Shown piece after piece: positions 26,892 through 35,087 of a stretch of 64,000 bases of DNA (the stretch's first letter is position 1; each line of letters begins with the position of its first letter). Source of the stretch: Plastoroseomonas hellenica (GTDB taxonomy: Bacteria; Pseudomonadota; Alphaproteobacteria; Acetobacterales; Acetobacteraceae); NCBI RefSeq assembly GCF_018129085.1, contig NZ_JAAGBB010000007.1, positions 62,001-126,000 of the forward strand, written 5' to 3'. A program made the translations under genes and the position numbers. The notes beneath the pieces were generated by a model. The model was not told the origin of the DNA. It was given only the letters and a program-made list of their open reading frames with translations, and ran no database searches.

Positions 26892-28046
26892 ATGCCGAGA
26901 GATGCCGGCTTCGACCTGTCGGAGGACACCCGCGCATTGCAGGACGTCGCTCGCGCCTTTGCGCGCGACGTGCTGGCGCCGAGCGCAGAGGATTGGGACC
27001 AGCGCCGCCATTTCCCGGTCGAGGAGATGCGCCAGGCGGCGGCGCTCGGCATGGCCGCCCTCTATGTGCGGGAGGAGAGTGGCGGCGCGGGTCTGACCCG
27101 CCTCGACGCCGCGGTGGTGTTCGAGGCGCTGGCGACGGGATGCCCGACCATCTCCGCCTTTCTCTCGATCCACAACATGGTCGCCTGGATGATCGACCGC
27201 TTCGGCGATGACGCGCAGCGCGCTGCGCATCTGCCGGATCTGATCGCGATGACCCGGATCGCGAGCTATGCCCTGACCGAGCCGGGCTCCGGCAGCGACG
27301 CGGCAGCGCTCACGACGCGGGCGCGGCGGGATGGCGACCACTACGTGCTGAACGGCGCCAAGCAGTTCATCTCCGGCGCCGGCGTCTCCGACCTTTATCT
27401 CACGATGGTGCGGACGGGCGGCGAGGGGCCGGGCGGCGTCTCCGCGCTACTGATCCCGAAGGACACGCCGGGCCTCAGCTTCGGCGCCAATGAGAAGAAG
27501 ATGGGCTGGAATGCCCAGCCGACGCGTTCGATGGTTTTTTCCGATGCGCGCGTGCCGGTCACCGCTTTGCTGGGCGAGGAAGGGCAGGGGTTCCGCTTCG
27601 CGATGGCCGGGCTCGATGGCGGCCGGATCAACATCGCCGCCTGCTCGCTCGGCGGCGCCGAAGCGGCGCTCGAGCGAGGATTGGCCTATGTGCAGGAACG
27701 GCGAGCCTTCGGGAAGGCGGTCGCCGATTTCCAGGCGACCCAGTTCCGCCTGGCCGATATGCGGACGGAGCTGGAGGCCTGCCGCGCCCTGCTGTGGCGC
27801 GCCGCGGCGAAGCTCGATGCCGGGGCGCCGGACGCGGCCACCTTCTGCGCCATGGCCAAGCGCTTCGTGACCGATACCGGCCACCGCGTGGCGGACGAGG
27901 CGCTGCAGCTCCTCGGCGGCTACGGCTACCTGGCCGATTACGGGATCGAGAAGCTGGTGCGCGACCTCCGGGTGCACCGGATCCTGGAGGGCACGAACGA
28001 GATCATGCGGGTGATCGTCGCGCGCCAGATGCTCGGGCGGCGATAG
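26892..28046 (+). CDS. Acyl-CoA dehydrogenase (isobutyryl-CoA dehydrogenase-like)
   Basis: A 384-residue FAD enzyme that introduces the alpha-beta double bond into acyl-CoA. Signatures: SYALTEPGSGSDAAAL near residue 125, NGAKQFISGAG, the flavin-binding GRIN-type stretch, FGKAVADFQATQF, LQLLGGYGYLADY and HRILEGTNEIMR, where the Glu is in the catalytic-base region. The C-terminal pattern is most like branched short-chain enzymes (valine/isoleucine pathway), an inference. The GGAGG ribosome site 5' of the ATG sets the start. It probably shares a transcript with the oxidoreductase before it. Its 3' end overlaps a small convergent gene by 44 bases. Confidence 0.92.
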   Translation: MPRDAGFDLSEDTRALQDVARAFARDVLAPSAEDWDQRRHFPVEEMRQAAALGMAALYVREESGGAGLTRLDAAVVFEALATGCPTISAFLSIHNMVAWMIDRFGDDAQRAAHLPDLIAMTRIASYALTEPGSGSDAAALTTRARRDGDHYVLNGAKQFISGAGVSDLYLTMVRTGGEGPGGVSALLIPKDTPGLSFGANEKKMGWNAQPTRSMVFSDARVPVTALLGEEGQGFRFAMAGLDGGRINIAACSLGGAEAALERGLAYVQERRAFGKAVADFQATQFRLADMRTELEACRALLWRAAAKLDAGAPDAATFCAMAKRFVTDTGHRVADEALQLLGGYGYLADYGIEKLVRDLRVHRILEGTNEIMRVIVARQMLGRR

Positions 28047-28299
28047 CCGGACGCCAGGGCGCGCCAGCGGTCGCGGGATGGCGCGGCGCGAGCGGCGGCA
28101 GCTCTGCGCAGCAGTGGCGGATGGCGGCGTCGATGACTTCCGCGGGCAGCCAGGCATGATAGGCGTGGGCGTATCCCCAGGCCCGACCGCAAGCTTCGTC
28201 CAGCGACAGGCGATGCACCTGCACGGCATTGACGATGAGGTTCATCATGCTCCGCAGGACCTTGTCGTCGATCTGCGGAGGGGGTGCGGGGTCGGCCAT
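28003..28299 (-). CDS. Hypothetical protein, 98 residues
   Basis: I do not recognise this family. The ATG at 28299 has a good AGGAGG ribosome site, which supports a real gene. The product has a helical middle (LRSMMNLIVNAVQVHRLSLDEACGRAW and WLPAEVIDAAIRHCC) and a disordered Pro/Ala/Arg tail. The last 44 bases overlap the end of the acyl-CoA dehydrogenase gene on the other strand. No signal peptide or membrane segment. It may regulate or be unrelated to its neighbours. Confidence 0.55.
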   Translation of the reverse strand: MADPAPPPQIDDKVLRSMMNLIVNAVQVHRLSLDEACGRAWGYAHAYHAWLPAEVIDAAIRHCCAELPPLAPRHPATAGAPWRPAIAARASGARRSPA

Positions 28300-28448
28300 T
28301 CTGGACCTCCTGGCTGGCAGAAGGCGGGGAGTCATGTTCCAGTTTTGTTCTCTTGTCCAGAGCGGAAAGCCGCTCGCTCCGGCTGGACCCAGGGCGCCGT
28401 CGCGCCCATGCTCCGCGCCCTTCGACCACCAGTGATGGACAGTTCCGC

Positions 28449-29837
28449 ATGGCCAGCCGGCAGGGCGCGCTCGACCGCGCCGCGATCTTCTTCGACCAGG
28501 GCCACTTCAAGGCGCTTCTCGGCGACCTCGTCGCCATCCCCTCCACCTCCCAGGAAGCGGGCGCCGAAGCTGCCCTGACGCAGTACCTCGAAGAGGGCAT
28601 CGCCCCCTGGGCCCAGCGCCTCGGCTTCGAGACCGTGATCCACCCGAACCCGCTGCCCGGCTTCGGCCCGATCCTGACCGGCATCCGCATCGAGGATCCG
28701 GCCTTCAAGACCGTCGTGCTCTACGGCCATGGCGACACCGTGCGCGGGCTGGAGGACCAGTGGCGCGCCGGGCTGAAGCCCTGGGCACTGACCGAGGAAG
28801 GCGATCGCTGGTACGGCCGCGGCACCGCCGACAACAAGGGCCAGCACGCGCTCAACATGGCGGCGCTGGAAGCGGTGATCGCCGAGCGCGGCGGCAAGCT
28901 CGGCTTCAACGTGAAGCTGGTGATCGAGACGGCGGAGGAGCGCGGCTCCAAGGGCCTCAAGGAATTCGTGGCGGAGAATGCCGGGCTGCTGGCGGCCGAC
29001 GTGCTGATCGCCTCCGATGGGCCGCGGGTCGAGCCGGCGATGCCGACCATCGCGACCGGCACCCGCGGCACCTTCCATTTCGACCTGGTGGTCAAGTTCC
29101 GCGACGGCGGCGTGCATTCCGGCCATTGGGGCGGGCTGACGCGCGATCCCGCGGTGATCCTGGCGCATGCGATCGCCAGCATGATGGACCGCAACGGCCG
29201 CGTGCTGGTGCGCGGCATCCTGCCGCCGAGCCTGCCGAATTCCGTGCGCACCGTTCTGGATGGTTGCCCAGTCGGCGGCGGCGCCGATGCCGCGACCATC
29301 GATGCCGGGTGGGGCGAGCCCGGCCTCTCCTCGGCCGAGAAGATCTATGGCTGGAACAGCCTGATCGTGCTCGCGATGGTCAGCGGCCGGCCGGAGAACC
29401 CGGTGAACGCGGTGGCACCCGATGCCCGCGCGCATTGCCAGATCCGCTACACCGTCGATAGCGATCCGGCCGGCTTCACGGCGGCCATCCGTGCCCATCT
29501 CGATGCCGCCGGCTTCCCGGAGGTCGCCGTCGAGAATTCCTTCGTCCGCATGCCCGCGAGCCGCACCGATCCTGATCATCCCTGGGTGCGCTGGGCGCAG
29601 GCCAGCATGCAAAAGACGCTCGGCAAGCCCGTGCAGATCATCCCGAACTCCTCGGGCGGGCTGCCGGGGGATGTCTTCATCGACCATCTCGGTGTGCCGC
29701 TGGTCTGGGTGCCGCACAGCTACAATGGCTGCAAGCAGCACGGGCCGGACGAGCACCTGCTGGTCGCCCCGGCGCGTGAGGGGCTGCTCGCCTTCGCCGG
29801 AATGTGGTGGGATCTTGGCGAAAAGCCCGTTTCCTGA
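28449..29837 (+). CDS. M20-family metallopeptidase
   Basis: A 462-residue zinc-dependent hydrolase of the ArgE/DapE/carnosinase group. Metal-binding landmarks are YGHGDTVRG near residue 100, GRGTADNKGQHALN near 130 and IETAEERGSKGL near 165 (the Glu is the general base), with a dimerisation domain in the middle (RGTFHFDLVVKFRDGGVHSG) and the closing VWVPHSYNGCKQHGPDEHL. It is probably a cytoplasmic dipeptidase or N-acyl amino-acid hydrolase; no signal peptide. It stands alone between two intergenic gaps. Confidence 0.9.
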   Translation: MASRQGALDRAAIFFDQGHFKALLGDLVAIPSTSQEAGAEAALTQYLEEGIAPWAQRLGFETVIHPNPLPGFGPILTGIRIEDPAFKTVVLYGHGDTVRGLEDQWRAGLKPWALTEEGDRWYGRGTADNKGQHALNMAALEAVIAERGGKLGFNVKLVIETAEERGSKGLKEFVAENAGLLAADVLIASDGPRVEPAMPTIATGTRGTFHFDLVVKFRDGGVHSGHWGGLTRDPAVILAHAIASMMDRNGRVLVRGILPPSLPNSVRTVLDGCPVGGGADAATIDAGWGEPGLSSAEKIYGWNSLIVLAMVSGRPENPVNAVAPDARAHCQIRYTVDSDPAGFTAAIRAHLDAAGFPEVAVENSFVRMPASRTDPDHPWVRWAQASMQKTLGKPVQIIPNSSGGLPGDVFIDHLGVPLVWVPHSYNGCKQHGPDEHLLVAPAREGLLAFAGMWWDLGEKPVS

Positions 29838-29941
29838 GGGTTTGGTTACGATTCGTCGCGCCCTGCTGGGGCGCGCGCAATCGGCCTGTTACAGCCCGCC
29901 GTCACCCTGTCGTCATCGTCGCAGATGACAGGAGAAGACGA

Positions 29942-30553
29942 ATGCAGAAGTCAGGAAAGATCGCGGTTCTCGCGGGCGTGTTGGGGCTTGGGCTGGCCGG
30001 CGCCGCGATCGCGCAGCCAGCGCCTCCGCCGCCCGCCGAGCGCGGCGCAGGGGAGCACGGCCGCGGAGAGCATGGCCATGACCGCGGCCGGCGGGGCGGC
30101 ATGGGTGGCTTCGCGCTGGGCGAGGCCTTCGCCCGCGCCGATGCCAACAATGACGGCCGGGTGACGCTCGACGAAGGCCGTGCCTGGCTGCAGGCCCGCT
30201 TCGCGGAAGTGGACCAGAACCGGGACGGCGGCGTCACCGTCGACGAGTTCATGGCCTATATGCAGTCGCGCCGCCCCGCCGGCCGGCCGGCACCGCGGCC
30301 GGAGATGCTGGAGCGTATGCGCGCCAATGTGGAGCGCGGCTTCCGCTTCGTGGACACCAATGCGGATGGCCGCGTGACCATGGAGGAACTGCTCCCGGTC
30401 GCCCAGGCCCTGTTCCGGGTGGCGGACGCGAACACCGACGGCGCCCTGACCCGCGAGGAGGTACTGCGCGGCGGCCGCCCGGCGCCGATGCCGCGGCATC
30501 GGGGGGAGGGCGCTCCGGCCGCCCCGGCGACGCCCGCGCAGCCGGCCCGCTGA
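29942..30553 (+). CDS. Secreted EF-hand calcium-binding protein
   Basis: A 203-residue exported protein. The signal peptide (KIAVLAGVLGLGLAGAAIAQ) is followed by a His/Gly/Arg-rich linker and four EF-hand loops: DANNDGRVTLDE, DQNRDGGVTVDE, DTNADGRVTMEE and DANTDGALTREE. All four loops carry the calcium-ligand pattern with acidic position 12. A Pro/Ala-rich tail follows. Probable periplasmic calcium-binding or sensor protein of unknown partner. The ATG at 29942 follows an AGGAGAAG ribosome site. Confidence 0.88.
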   Translation: MQKSGKIAVLAGVLGLGLAGAAIAQPAPPPPAERGAGEHGRGEHGHDRGRRGGMGGFALGEAFARADANNDGRVTLDEGRAWLQARFAEVDQNRDGGVTVDEFMAYMQSRRPAGRPAPRPEMLERMRANVERGFRFVDTNADGRVTMEELLPVAQALFRVADANTDGALTREEVLRGGRPAPMPRHRGEGAPAAPATPAQPAR

Positions 30554-30566
30554 TCCTCTGACGTAC

Positions 30567-30590
30567 TGCGCCCGGCTTCGGCCGGGCGCA
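30567..30590 (+). terminator. UUCG-loop hairpin after the EF-hand gene
   Basis: A perfect 10-base-pair stem (TGCGCCCGGC / GCCGGGCGCA) around a TTCG tetraloop, starting 14 bases after the EF-hand stop. Very stable as RNA. No T-run follows, so it may act as a Rho-independent terminator without a U tract or as a 3'-end stabiliser. Confidence 0.6.
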
Positions 30591-30663
30591 GCCTTCATAC
30601 CATCGGGTTCACGGCCGGCTGCGGCGACACACATCAACGGCTCGCCCACGGGAGCCGGATGCC

Positions 30664-30963
30664 ATGCCCGCCTATCTCATCTCCGACGTCACCGCCAAAG
30701 ATCCGGAAGCCTTCCGAATCTATCGCGCCCGTGCCGCCGCTTCGATCGCGCGGCATGGCGGCCGCTACCTGGTGCGCGGCGGTCCGATCGAGCCTCTGGA
30801 AGGGGATTGGGCGCCCCACGCCGTCGTCGTGGTCGAGTTCCCGGATCTCGAACGGGCGCGGGCCTGGTACCGGTCGCCCGAATACGCATCCGCCCTCGCT
30901 GTCCGCGACGAGGCCCTGAGCCGCAACCTCATTCTCGTCGACGGTATCAGCGAGGTCGGGTAG
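30664..30963 (+). CDS. DUF1330 family protein
   Basis: A 99-residue dimeric alpha-beta barrel protein of the DUF1330 family (ferredoxin-like fold). Recognised by MPAYLISDVTAKDPEAFRIY, the middle RHGGRYLVRGG and the PDLERARAWYRSPEY stretch, which all recur in that family. Function unknown; related folds include monooxygenases and stress-induced dimers. It has its own ribosome site and no obvious operon partner. Confidence 0.88.
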   Translation: MPAYLISDVTAKDPEAFRIYRARAAASIARHGGRYLVRGGPIEPLEGDWAPHAVVVVEFPDLERARAWYRSPEYASALAVRDEALSRNLILVDGISEVG

Positions 30964-30974
30964 GCCGCGCCGGC

Positions 30975-31529
30975 TCAGGCCGGGCGCAGGCAGGCCGCGA
31001 CCAGCGGCATGAAATGCGCGACGGATGGGGTCTCGAGCCCTTCCACCTTCGCTTCCTCGTCATAGCGGCGAAGGATCACCGCCGCCTCGGCCTGCGGCAG
31101 GGCACGGAAGGCCGCAACCTCTGCCGGGCTCATCGGCCCGCCCTGGAGTGAGAGGCTGAGCACCGAATCCGGCGCCAGGCGATCGAAGTAGCCTTCCTCG
31201 GTTGCGCAGAGATAGCGCTTCGCGGCGACATGCAGCCGCACCGGCTCGGTCACCTCCGGCCCGAAATGCCGGCGCAGATAGGCATCGCCCAGCGCCTCGT
31301 GCCGGTCATCGACACCCTCCGCCGCCGGGTTCTCCCCGAGGTCGTGGACCAGATGGCCGATATCGTGCAGCAGGCAGGCGACGATCAGCGGCGCCGGATG
31401 CCCGGCCTGCTCCGCCGACCAGGCCGCCTGCAGCGCATGCTCGCGCTGGGTCACGGCGTGCAGGCCATAAAGCCCGTCGGCGCGGTGGGTCAGCAGATGC
31501 TCGATCTCGGCAAGGCGTGGGTCGGTCAT
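30975..31529 (-). CDS. HD-domain protein related to the phosphonate oxygenase PhnZ
   Basis: A 184-residue HD-fold protein. It resembles the mixed-valent di-iron oxygenase PhnZ throughout: QREHALQAAW, LLHDIGH (the HD pair), GVDDRHEALG, LHVAAKRYLC and SLQGGPMSPAEV. PhnZ cleaves 2-amino-1-hydroxyethylphosphonate to glycine and phosphate. In PhnZ the loop before the first His reads YIGEAIN, with Tyr24 and Glu27 contacting iron and substrate; here the stretch is YGLHAVT, so Tyr is kept but the Glu position is His. That suggests a different substrate. It lies 50 bases downstream of a Na/phosphate symporter gene on the same strand, consistent with release and uptake of phosphate. An ordinary HD phosphohydrolase is the alternative. 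Confidence 0.8.
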   Translation of the reverse strand: MTDPRLAEIEHLLTHRADGLYGLHAVTQREHALQAAWSAEQAGHPAPLIVACLLHDIGHLVHDLGENPAAEGVDDRHEALGDAYLRRHFGPEVTEPVRLHVAAKRYLCATEEGYFDRLAPDSVLSLSLQGGPMSPAEVAAFRALPQAEAAVILRRYDEEAKVEGLETPSVAHFMPLVAACLRPA

Positions 31530-31579
31530 GGAGCGCGAGGCTAGTCGCCCCGGGCAGGCGGCGTCCATCGTCGCCTGCC

Positions 31580-33241
31580 TCAGGCGCCCGGGGCGGCGAT
31601 GCGGCTCGGCAGCAGCTCCCCGTTGCGCTCCAGCACCGGATAGGCGGCGGCCGCGATAATGTGCGAGTTGATCAGCTTCATGTCGCGCAGCAGGTCGAGA
31701 TGCAGCGCGCTGGTCTGCGCCGAATCCAGCCGCCCGGCGCGTAGTCGCGCGAAATGCGCTTCGGTCGCCACGCCCTCGGCTTCCCGGAAGGCGACCTTCT
31801 CGGCAGCGAGCAGCCGCGCCGCCCGCGGATCCTCGGTCATGAAGAGGGAGGCGGCGGCGCGCAGATTGGCGATGAGACGGTCGAGCAGCGCGATCAGCTC
31901 CGCCTCGCCATGGCTGGAAAAGGCAAGGCCGCGCTTCAGGCGCTTCGCGGCATGCGGCAGCAGGTTGAGGTCCACGACATCGCCCGCCTGCTCCATGTTC
32001 ATGGCAAAGGCCAGGATGGCGTGCAGCCGCCGGTGGTCGGCCTCGCCCAGCTCCTCCGTATCGATCGAGGTCAGGTAGGCCTTGATCGCGGTGTTGAGGC
32101 TGTCCAGCACATCGTCGAGGCGCCTGGTCTCCCCGATCTGCTTCCGGTCGCCCTTGGACAGCGCGTCGCGGGCGCCGCGCAGCATCTCCTCCAGCACATC
32201 GGCCAGGCGCAGCGCCTCTCGCGCCGCGCCGCCGAGTGCGACGATCGGCGTCTCCCGCGCTGAGCGATCGAGGTAGAGCGGCCGCGCAGGATCCGCCGGA
32301 TCGGCGCGCGCCGGCAGCAGCCAGCGCAGCAGCCGGCTGAAGGGGGTGAGCAGGGGGAAGAACAGCGCTGCCAGGGCGAGGTTGAAGAGGGTGTGGAAAT
32401 CCGCCACGGCGCGGCCGGGATCGGCGATGATGGTTTCCGCCAGCCGCGCGAGCCAGGGCAGCGCCATCAGCGCGATGCCGGCGCCGATCGTGCGGATCAG
32501 CAGGTTGCCGACCGGCAGGCGTCTGGCGGCCGGATCCTGGCTGGTGACACCCTCGATCACCGGGTTGATGGCGGTGCCGAGATTGGCGCCGAGGGTGAAG
32601 GCGATCGCGGTCTCCATCGGGATGATGCCGCGGGCGGCGAGCGACATGACCAGCAGCACCACAGCGACGCTGGAATGCACCGCCCAGGTGACGATGGCCG
32701 CGAGCAGCAGGTCGAGCAGCGGCACCGAGGCGATGGCGCCGAGCAGCGCCCTGAGCCCGGGCGCGTCCTCATAGGTGGCCAGCATGCCCAGCATCTGATG
32801 CAGCGCCATCAGCATGAGCCCGAGGCCGATGAAGACGCGGCCGAGGTCGTGCAGCAGCGGGCTGGCGTCGCGGCGGAAGAGGATAAGGCCGATCAGCACC
32901 AGCGCCGGCGCGAAGGCGGCGACATCGAAGGAGAGGAGCTGGACGATCAGCGTGGTGCCGATATTGGCACCGAGCATCACAGCGAGGGCCGGCACCAGCT
33001 CCACCAGGCCGCTGGCGGCGAAGCCGGTGACCATCAGCCCGGTCGCGGTGCTGCTCTGCAGGACCGCGGTGACGCCGGCGCCGACCAGGACGGCGCGCAA
33101 CCGGTTGCGCAGTGCATGGCCCAGCGCCGAGCGCAGCCGCGGCCCGAAGGCACGCTGCACGCCGGTCTGCACCATATGCGTGCCCCAGAGCAGCAAAGCG
33201 ATCGCGCCGGCCAAGCCGACCAGCGCCACGGACATCGCCAT
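31580..33241 (-). CDS. Na+/phosphate cotransporter (NptA/YjbB type) with PhoU-like C terminus
   Basis: A 553-residue membrane protein. The N-terminal 320 residues carry the two inverted Na/Pi-cotransporter repeats, each with the QSSTAT/SSVAV motif: VLQSSTATGLMVTGF and HSSVAVVLLVMSLA, with GANIGTT and GANLGTA. The C-terminal 200 residues are helical and PhoU-like (LDSLNTAIKAYLTSIDTEEL, NMEQAGDVVDLNL). It moves phosphate across the inner membrane. The start at 33241 is preceded by GGAG; an ATG six bases downstream is an alternative. The PhnZ-like gene follows 50 bases later. No Pho box was seen upstream. Confidence 0.9.
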   Translation of the reverse strand: MAMSVALVGLAGAIALLLWGTHMVQTGVQRAFGPRLRSALGHALRNRLRAVLVGAGVTAVLQSSTATGLMVTGFAASGLVELVPALAVMLGANIGTTLIVQLLSFDVAAFAPALVLIGLILFRRDASPLLHDLGRVFIGLGLMLMALHQMLGMLATYEDAPGLRALLGAIASVPLLDLLLAAIVTWAVHSSVAVVLLVMSLAARGIIPMETAIAFTLGANLGTAINPVIEGVTSQDPAARRLPVGNLLIRTIGAGIALMALPWLARLAETIIADPGRAVADFHTLFNLALAALFFPLLTPFSRLLRWLLPARADPADPARPLYLDRSARETPIVALGGAAREALRLADVLEEMLRGARDALSKGDRKQIGETRRLDDVLDSLNTAIKAYLTSIDTEELGEADHRRLHAILAFAMNMEQAGDVVDLNLLPHAAKRLKRGLAFSSHGEAELIALLDRLIANLRAAASLFMTEDPRAARLLAAEKVAFREAEGVATEAHFARLRAGRLDSAQTSALHLDLLRDMKLINSHIIAAAAYPVLERNGELLPSRIAAPGA

Positions 33242-33315
33242 CTCCGGCAGATCCTCCTGCGGGCGAATGGGCCCAAGAAAATCAACTTTGGGCGCAAGGG
33301 CGCTGCCGGCAAGCC

Positions 33316-33332
33316 ACAATTTCTACAATTGT
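33316..33332. promoter_or_regulatory. Short AT-rich inverted repeat ahead of the Na/phosphate symporter
   Basis: ACAATT-tctac-AATTGT, a perfect 6-base inverted repeat in a small AT-rich island between the symporter start (33241) and the tRNA. It may be an operator or part of the promoter; no -35/-10 pair could be named. Confidence 0.35.
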
Positions 33333-33361
33333 CGAAATGTCGGCGGCCGGTTCCGGCTGCC

Positions 33362-33383
33362 CTGGGATCGCGGCGGATCCCAG
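33362..33383 (-). terminator. Hairpin directly after tRNA-Val
   Basis: CTGGGATC / GATCCCAG, an 8-base-pair stem with a six-base loop, begins at the base after the encoded CCA of the tRNA when read on the minus strand. Likely terminator or 3' processing signal; no U tract follows. Confidence 0.55.
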
Positions 33384-33458
33384 TGGTGGGTGCGACAGGG
33401 ATTGAACCTGTGACCCTCGCCGTGTGAAGGCGATGCTCTCCCGCTGAGCTACGCACCC
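33384..33458 (-). tRNA. tRNA-Val (anticodon CAC)
   Basis: Read on the minus strand this 75-base gene folds as a cloverleaf: acceptor GGGTGCG/CGCACCC, D arm GCTCAGCGGGAGAGC, anticodon stem TCGCC/GGCGA with loop TTCACAC (anticodon CAC), and T arm ACAGG-TTCAATC-CCTGT. The CCA end is encoded (33384-33386). It decodes GTG valine codons, frequent in this GC-rich genome. Confidence 0.96.
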
Positions 33459-33536
33459 GCTGGGGCCGCGACGGATAGGGCGCTCACCAGGAGGTGTCAA
33501 GCGGGAGCGGGACTGGCGTTCGACAAGTGTGCTTCC

Positions 33537-34331
33537 ATGCCCACCGCCATGCGCAAGCGCCTCCTCGCCACGCTGCTGCTGACGCTGCCCGGCCGGCCGG
33601 AGGCGGCGCCGGTCGACCTGACCTACACGGTTTATGCGGCAGGCCTTCGCATCATGGAGGTGACGGCACGGCTCGATCTCGGGGATGATCGTTACCGGAT
33701 CGAGGCGACGACCCGCACCGTGGGCGCGGCCGCGCTCTTCGCGCGCAGCACCCAGGTCACGATGGTCGAGGGCGGCTGGCGCGGGCCGGAGCCGGTGCCC
33801 CGCCGCTACCGCGCCGACGGCACGCTGCGGGGCGAGCCGCGGCATGTGCATATCGATTTCGATGGCCGTCGGCCGCTGCTGCGCCGGGTCGAGCCTCCGA
33901 ACGAAGTGGAGCGCGAGGCGGTGCCGGAGGCGATGCTGCCCGGCAGCGTCGATGCGCTCTCGGCGCTCGCTAGGATGATGCGTCTGGCGGGGATGGAAGG
34001 CAGTTGTGATGCCCGCGCCAGCACCTTCGATGGACGGCGCCTGCAGGCCTGGCGCAGCCGGACGGAAGGCGTTGAGCGCCTGACCGTTCGTTCGATCCGT
34101 TTCGACGGCACGGTGCTCCGCTGCGGTTTCGAGGGGCGGGTGGTCGCCGGCTTCCGCAACGGCGATCCGCGCGGCGATGCGGCGCGGCCCTTCGGCGGCA
34201 CCGCCTGGCTCGGCACCGTCAGCCCCTTTCTGCCGCCGGTGCCGGTGCGACTGGAGTTCGACACGCGCTGGTTCGGCACCGCGCGCGCCGAGCTGGAGGG
34301 CGTCGCGACGCCGCCGGTCACCGCGCCGTGA
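33537..34331 (+). CDS. DUF3108 domain protein
   Basis: A 264-residue exported protein of the DUF3108 family, recognised by VDLTYTVYAAGLRIMEVTARLDLGDDRYRIEATTRT near the N terminus and the C-terminal beta-rich RLEFDTRWFGTARAELEG. A short signal peptide (LLATLLLTLPGRPEAA) precedes it. The family is an outer-envelope or periplasmic beta-sheet protein of unknown function. A second ATG 12 bases downstream could be the real start. The stop overlaps the convergent gph gene by 14 bases. Confidence 0.82.
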   Translation: MPTAMRKRLLATLLLTLPGRPEAAPVDLTYTVYAAGLRIMEVTARLDLGDDRYRIEATTRTVGAAALFARSTQVTMVEGGWRGPEPVPRRYRADGTLRGEPRHVHIDFDGRRPLLRRVEPPNEVEREAVPEAMLPGSVDALSALARMMRLAGMEGSCDARASTFDGRRLQAWRSRTEGVERLTVRSIRFDGTVLRCGFEGRVVAGFRNGDPRGDAARPFGGTAWLGTVSPFLPPVPVRLEFDTRWFGTARAELEGVATPPVTAP

Positions 34332-34971
34332 GCAGCGCTCCGGCCAGCGCCGGCACCGACTCCGGCGTCTCGGCGACCGGTGCATCGGCCGCCATGGTGC
34401 GCGGGCCGTAGCCCCAGCCAGCGAAGATCGCGGGGATGCCGGCGCCGCGGGCGGCGTCGATGTCGTTGGCGTGGTCGCCGAGCATGACCGCGGCCTCGGC
34501 CCGGCCGCCGGCCGCCTCCAGCGTCGCCAGCAGGTGGCGCGGGTCGGGCTTCTTCACCGGGAAGCTGTCGCCGCCGCCAATCGCGGCGAGATGCGGCGCC
34601 AGGCCCAGGCTGCCGAGCAGGGCACGGGCCGGCGCTTCCGGCTTGTTGGTGCAGACCGCGAGGCGCCAGCCCGCATCACTGAGCGCCCCCAGCATCGCGG
34701 CGATGCCGGGAAAGGGGCGGGTGAGCTCGGCGGCGCGCGGGGTGTAGTCGGCCAGGAAGGCGGCGGCGGCTTCGGGCGGTTCGCGCATGGCACGGGCAGC
34801 GAAGGCGCGGCTGACCAGGGCCGGCACGCCGTCGCCGACCATGGCGGTGACCTCCGCCCGGGTGAAGGGCGTGGCCCCCAGCGGCACCAGCAGGCGATCG
34901 AGCGCGGCCAGCAGGTCGGGGACGCTGTCCACCAGGGTGCCGTCGAGGTCGAGCAGAAGGATAGGGGGCAT
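34318..34971 (-). CDS. gph: Phosphoglycolate phosphatase-type HAD hydrolase
   Basis: A 217-residue haloacid-dehalogenase phosphatase. Motif I is LLDLDGTLVDSVPDL, with the nucleophilic Asp and acid/base Asp; motif II region is AVCTNKPEAPAR; motif III/IV is VMLGDHANDIDAARGAGI. The helical cap domain lies between motifs I and II. The family hydrolyses 2-phosphoglycolate, among other small phosphates. It is read away from glmU. Confidence 0.88.
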   Translation of the reverse strand: MPPILLLDLDGTLVDSVPDLLAALDRLLVPLGATPFTRAEVTAMVGDGVPALVSRAFAARAMREPPEAAAAFLADYTPRAAELTRPFPGIAAMLGALSDAGWRLAVCTNKPEAPARALLGSLGLAPHLAAIGGGDSFPVKKPDPRHLLATLEAAGGRAEAAVMLGDHANDIDAARGAGIPAIFAGWGYGPRTMAADAPVAETPESVPALAGALLTAR

Positions 34972-35087
34972 GGCGCTGGCGGACCCTTGGCGATTGGAAC
35001 GGCCTCTTATGCCGCGTCATCTGCTGCAATGCGAAGTGACGGGCACCAAGCTTGCCCCGGCGCGGCCCCAGGCGCTACGCGGTGCCC

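Noticed and set aside
23186-27052. A 1288-codon open frame on the minus strand opposite the oxidoreductase and acyl-CoA dehydrogenase
   Set aside because: GC-rich third positions keep the antisense frame open; it has no recognisable domain and is rich in Arg/Ala/Gly/His in a shadow-frame pattern.
30975-31529. Calling the HD protein a true PhnZ
   Set aside because: The substrate-contacting Glu is replaced by His and no partner PhnY-type hydroxylase gene is near, so only relatedness is claimed.
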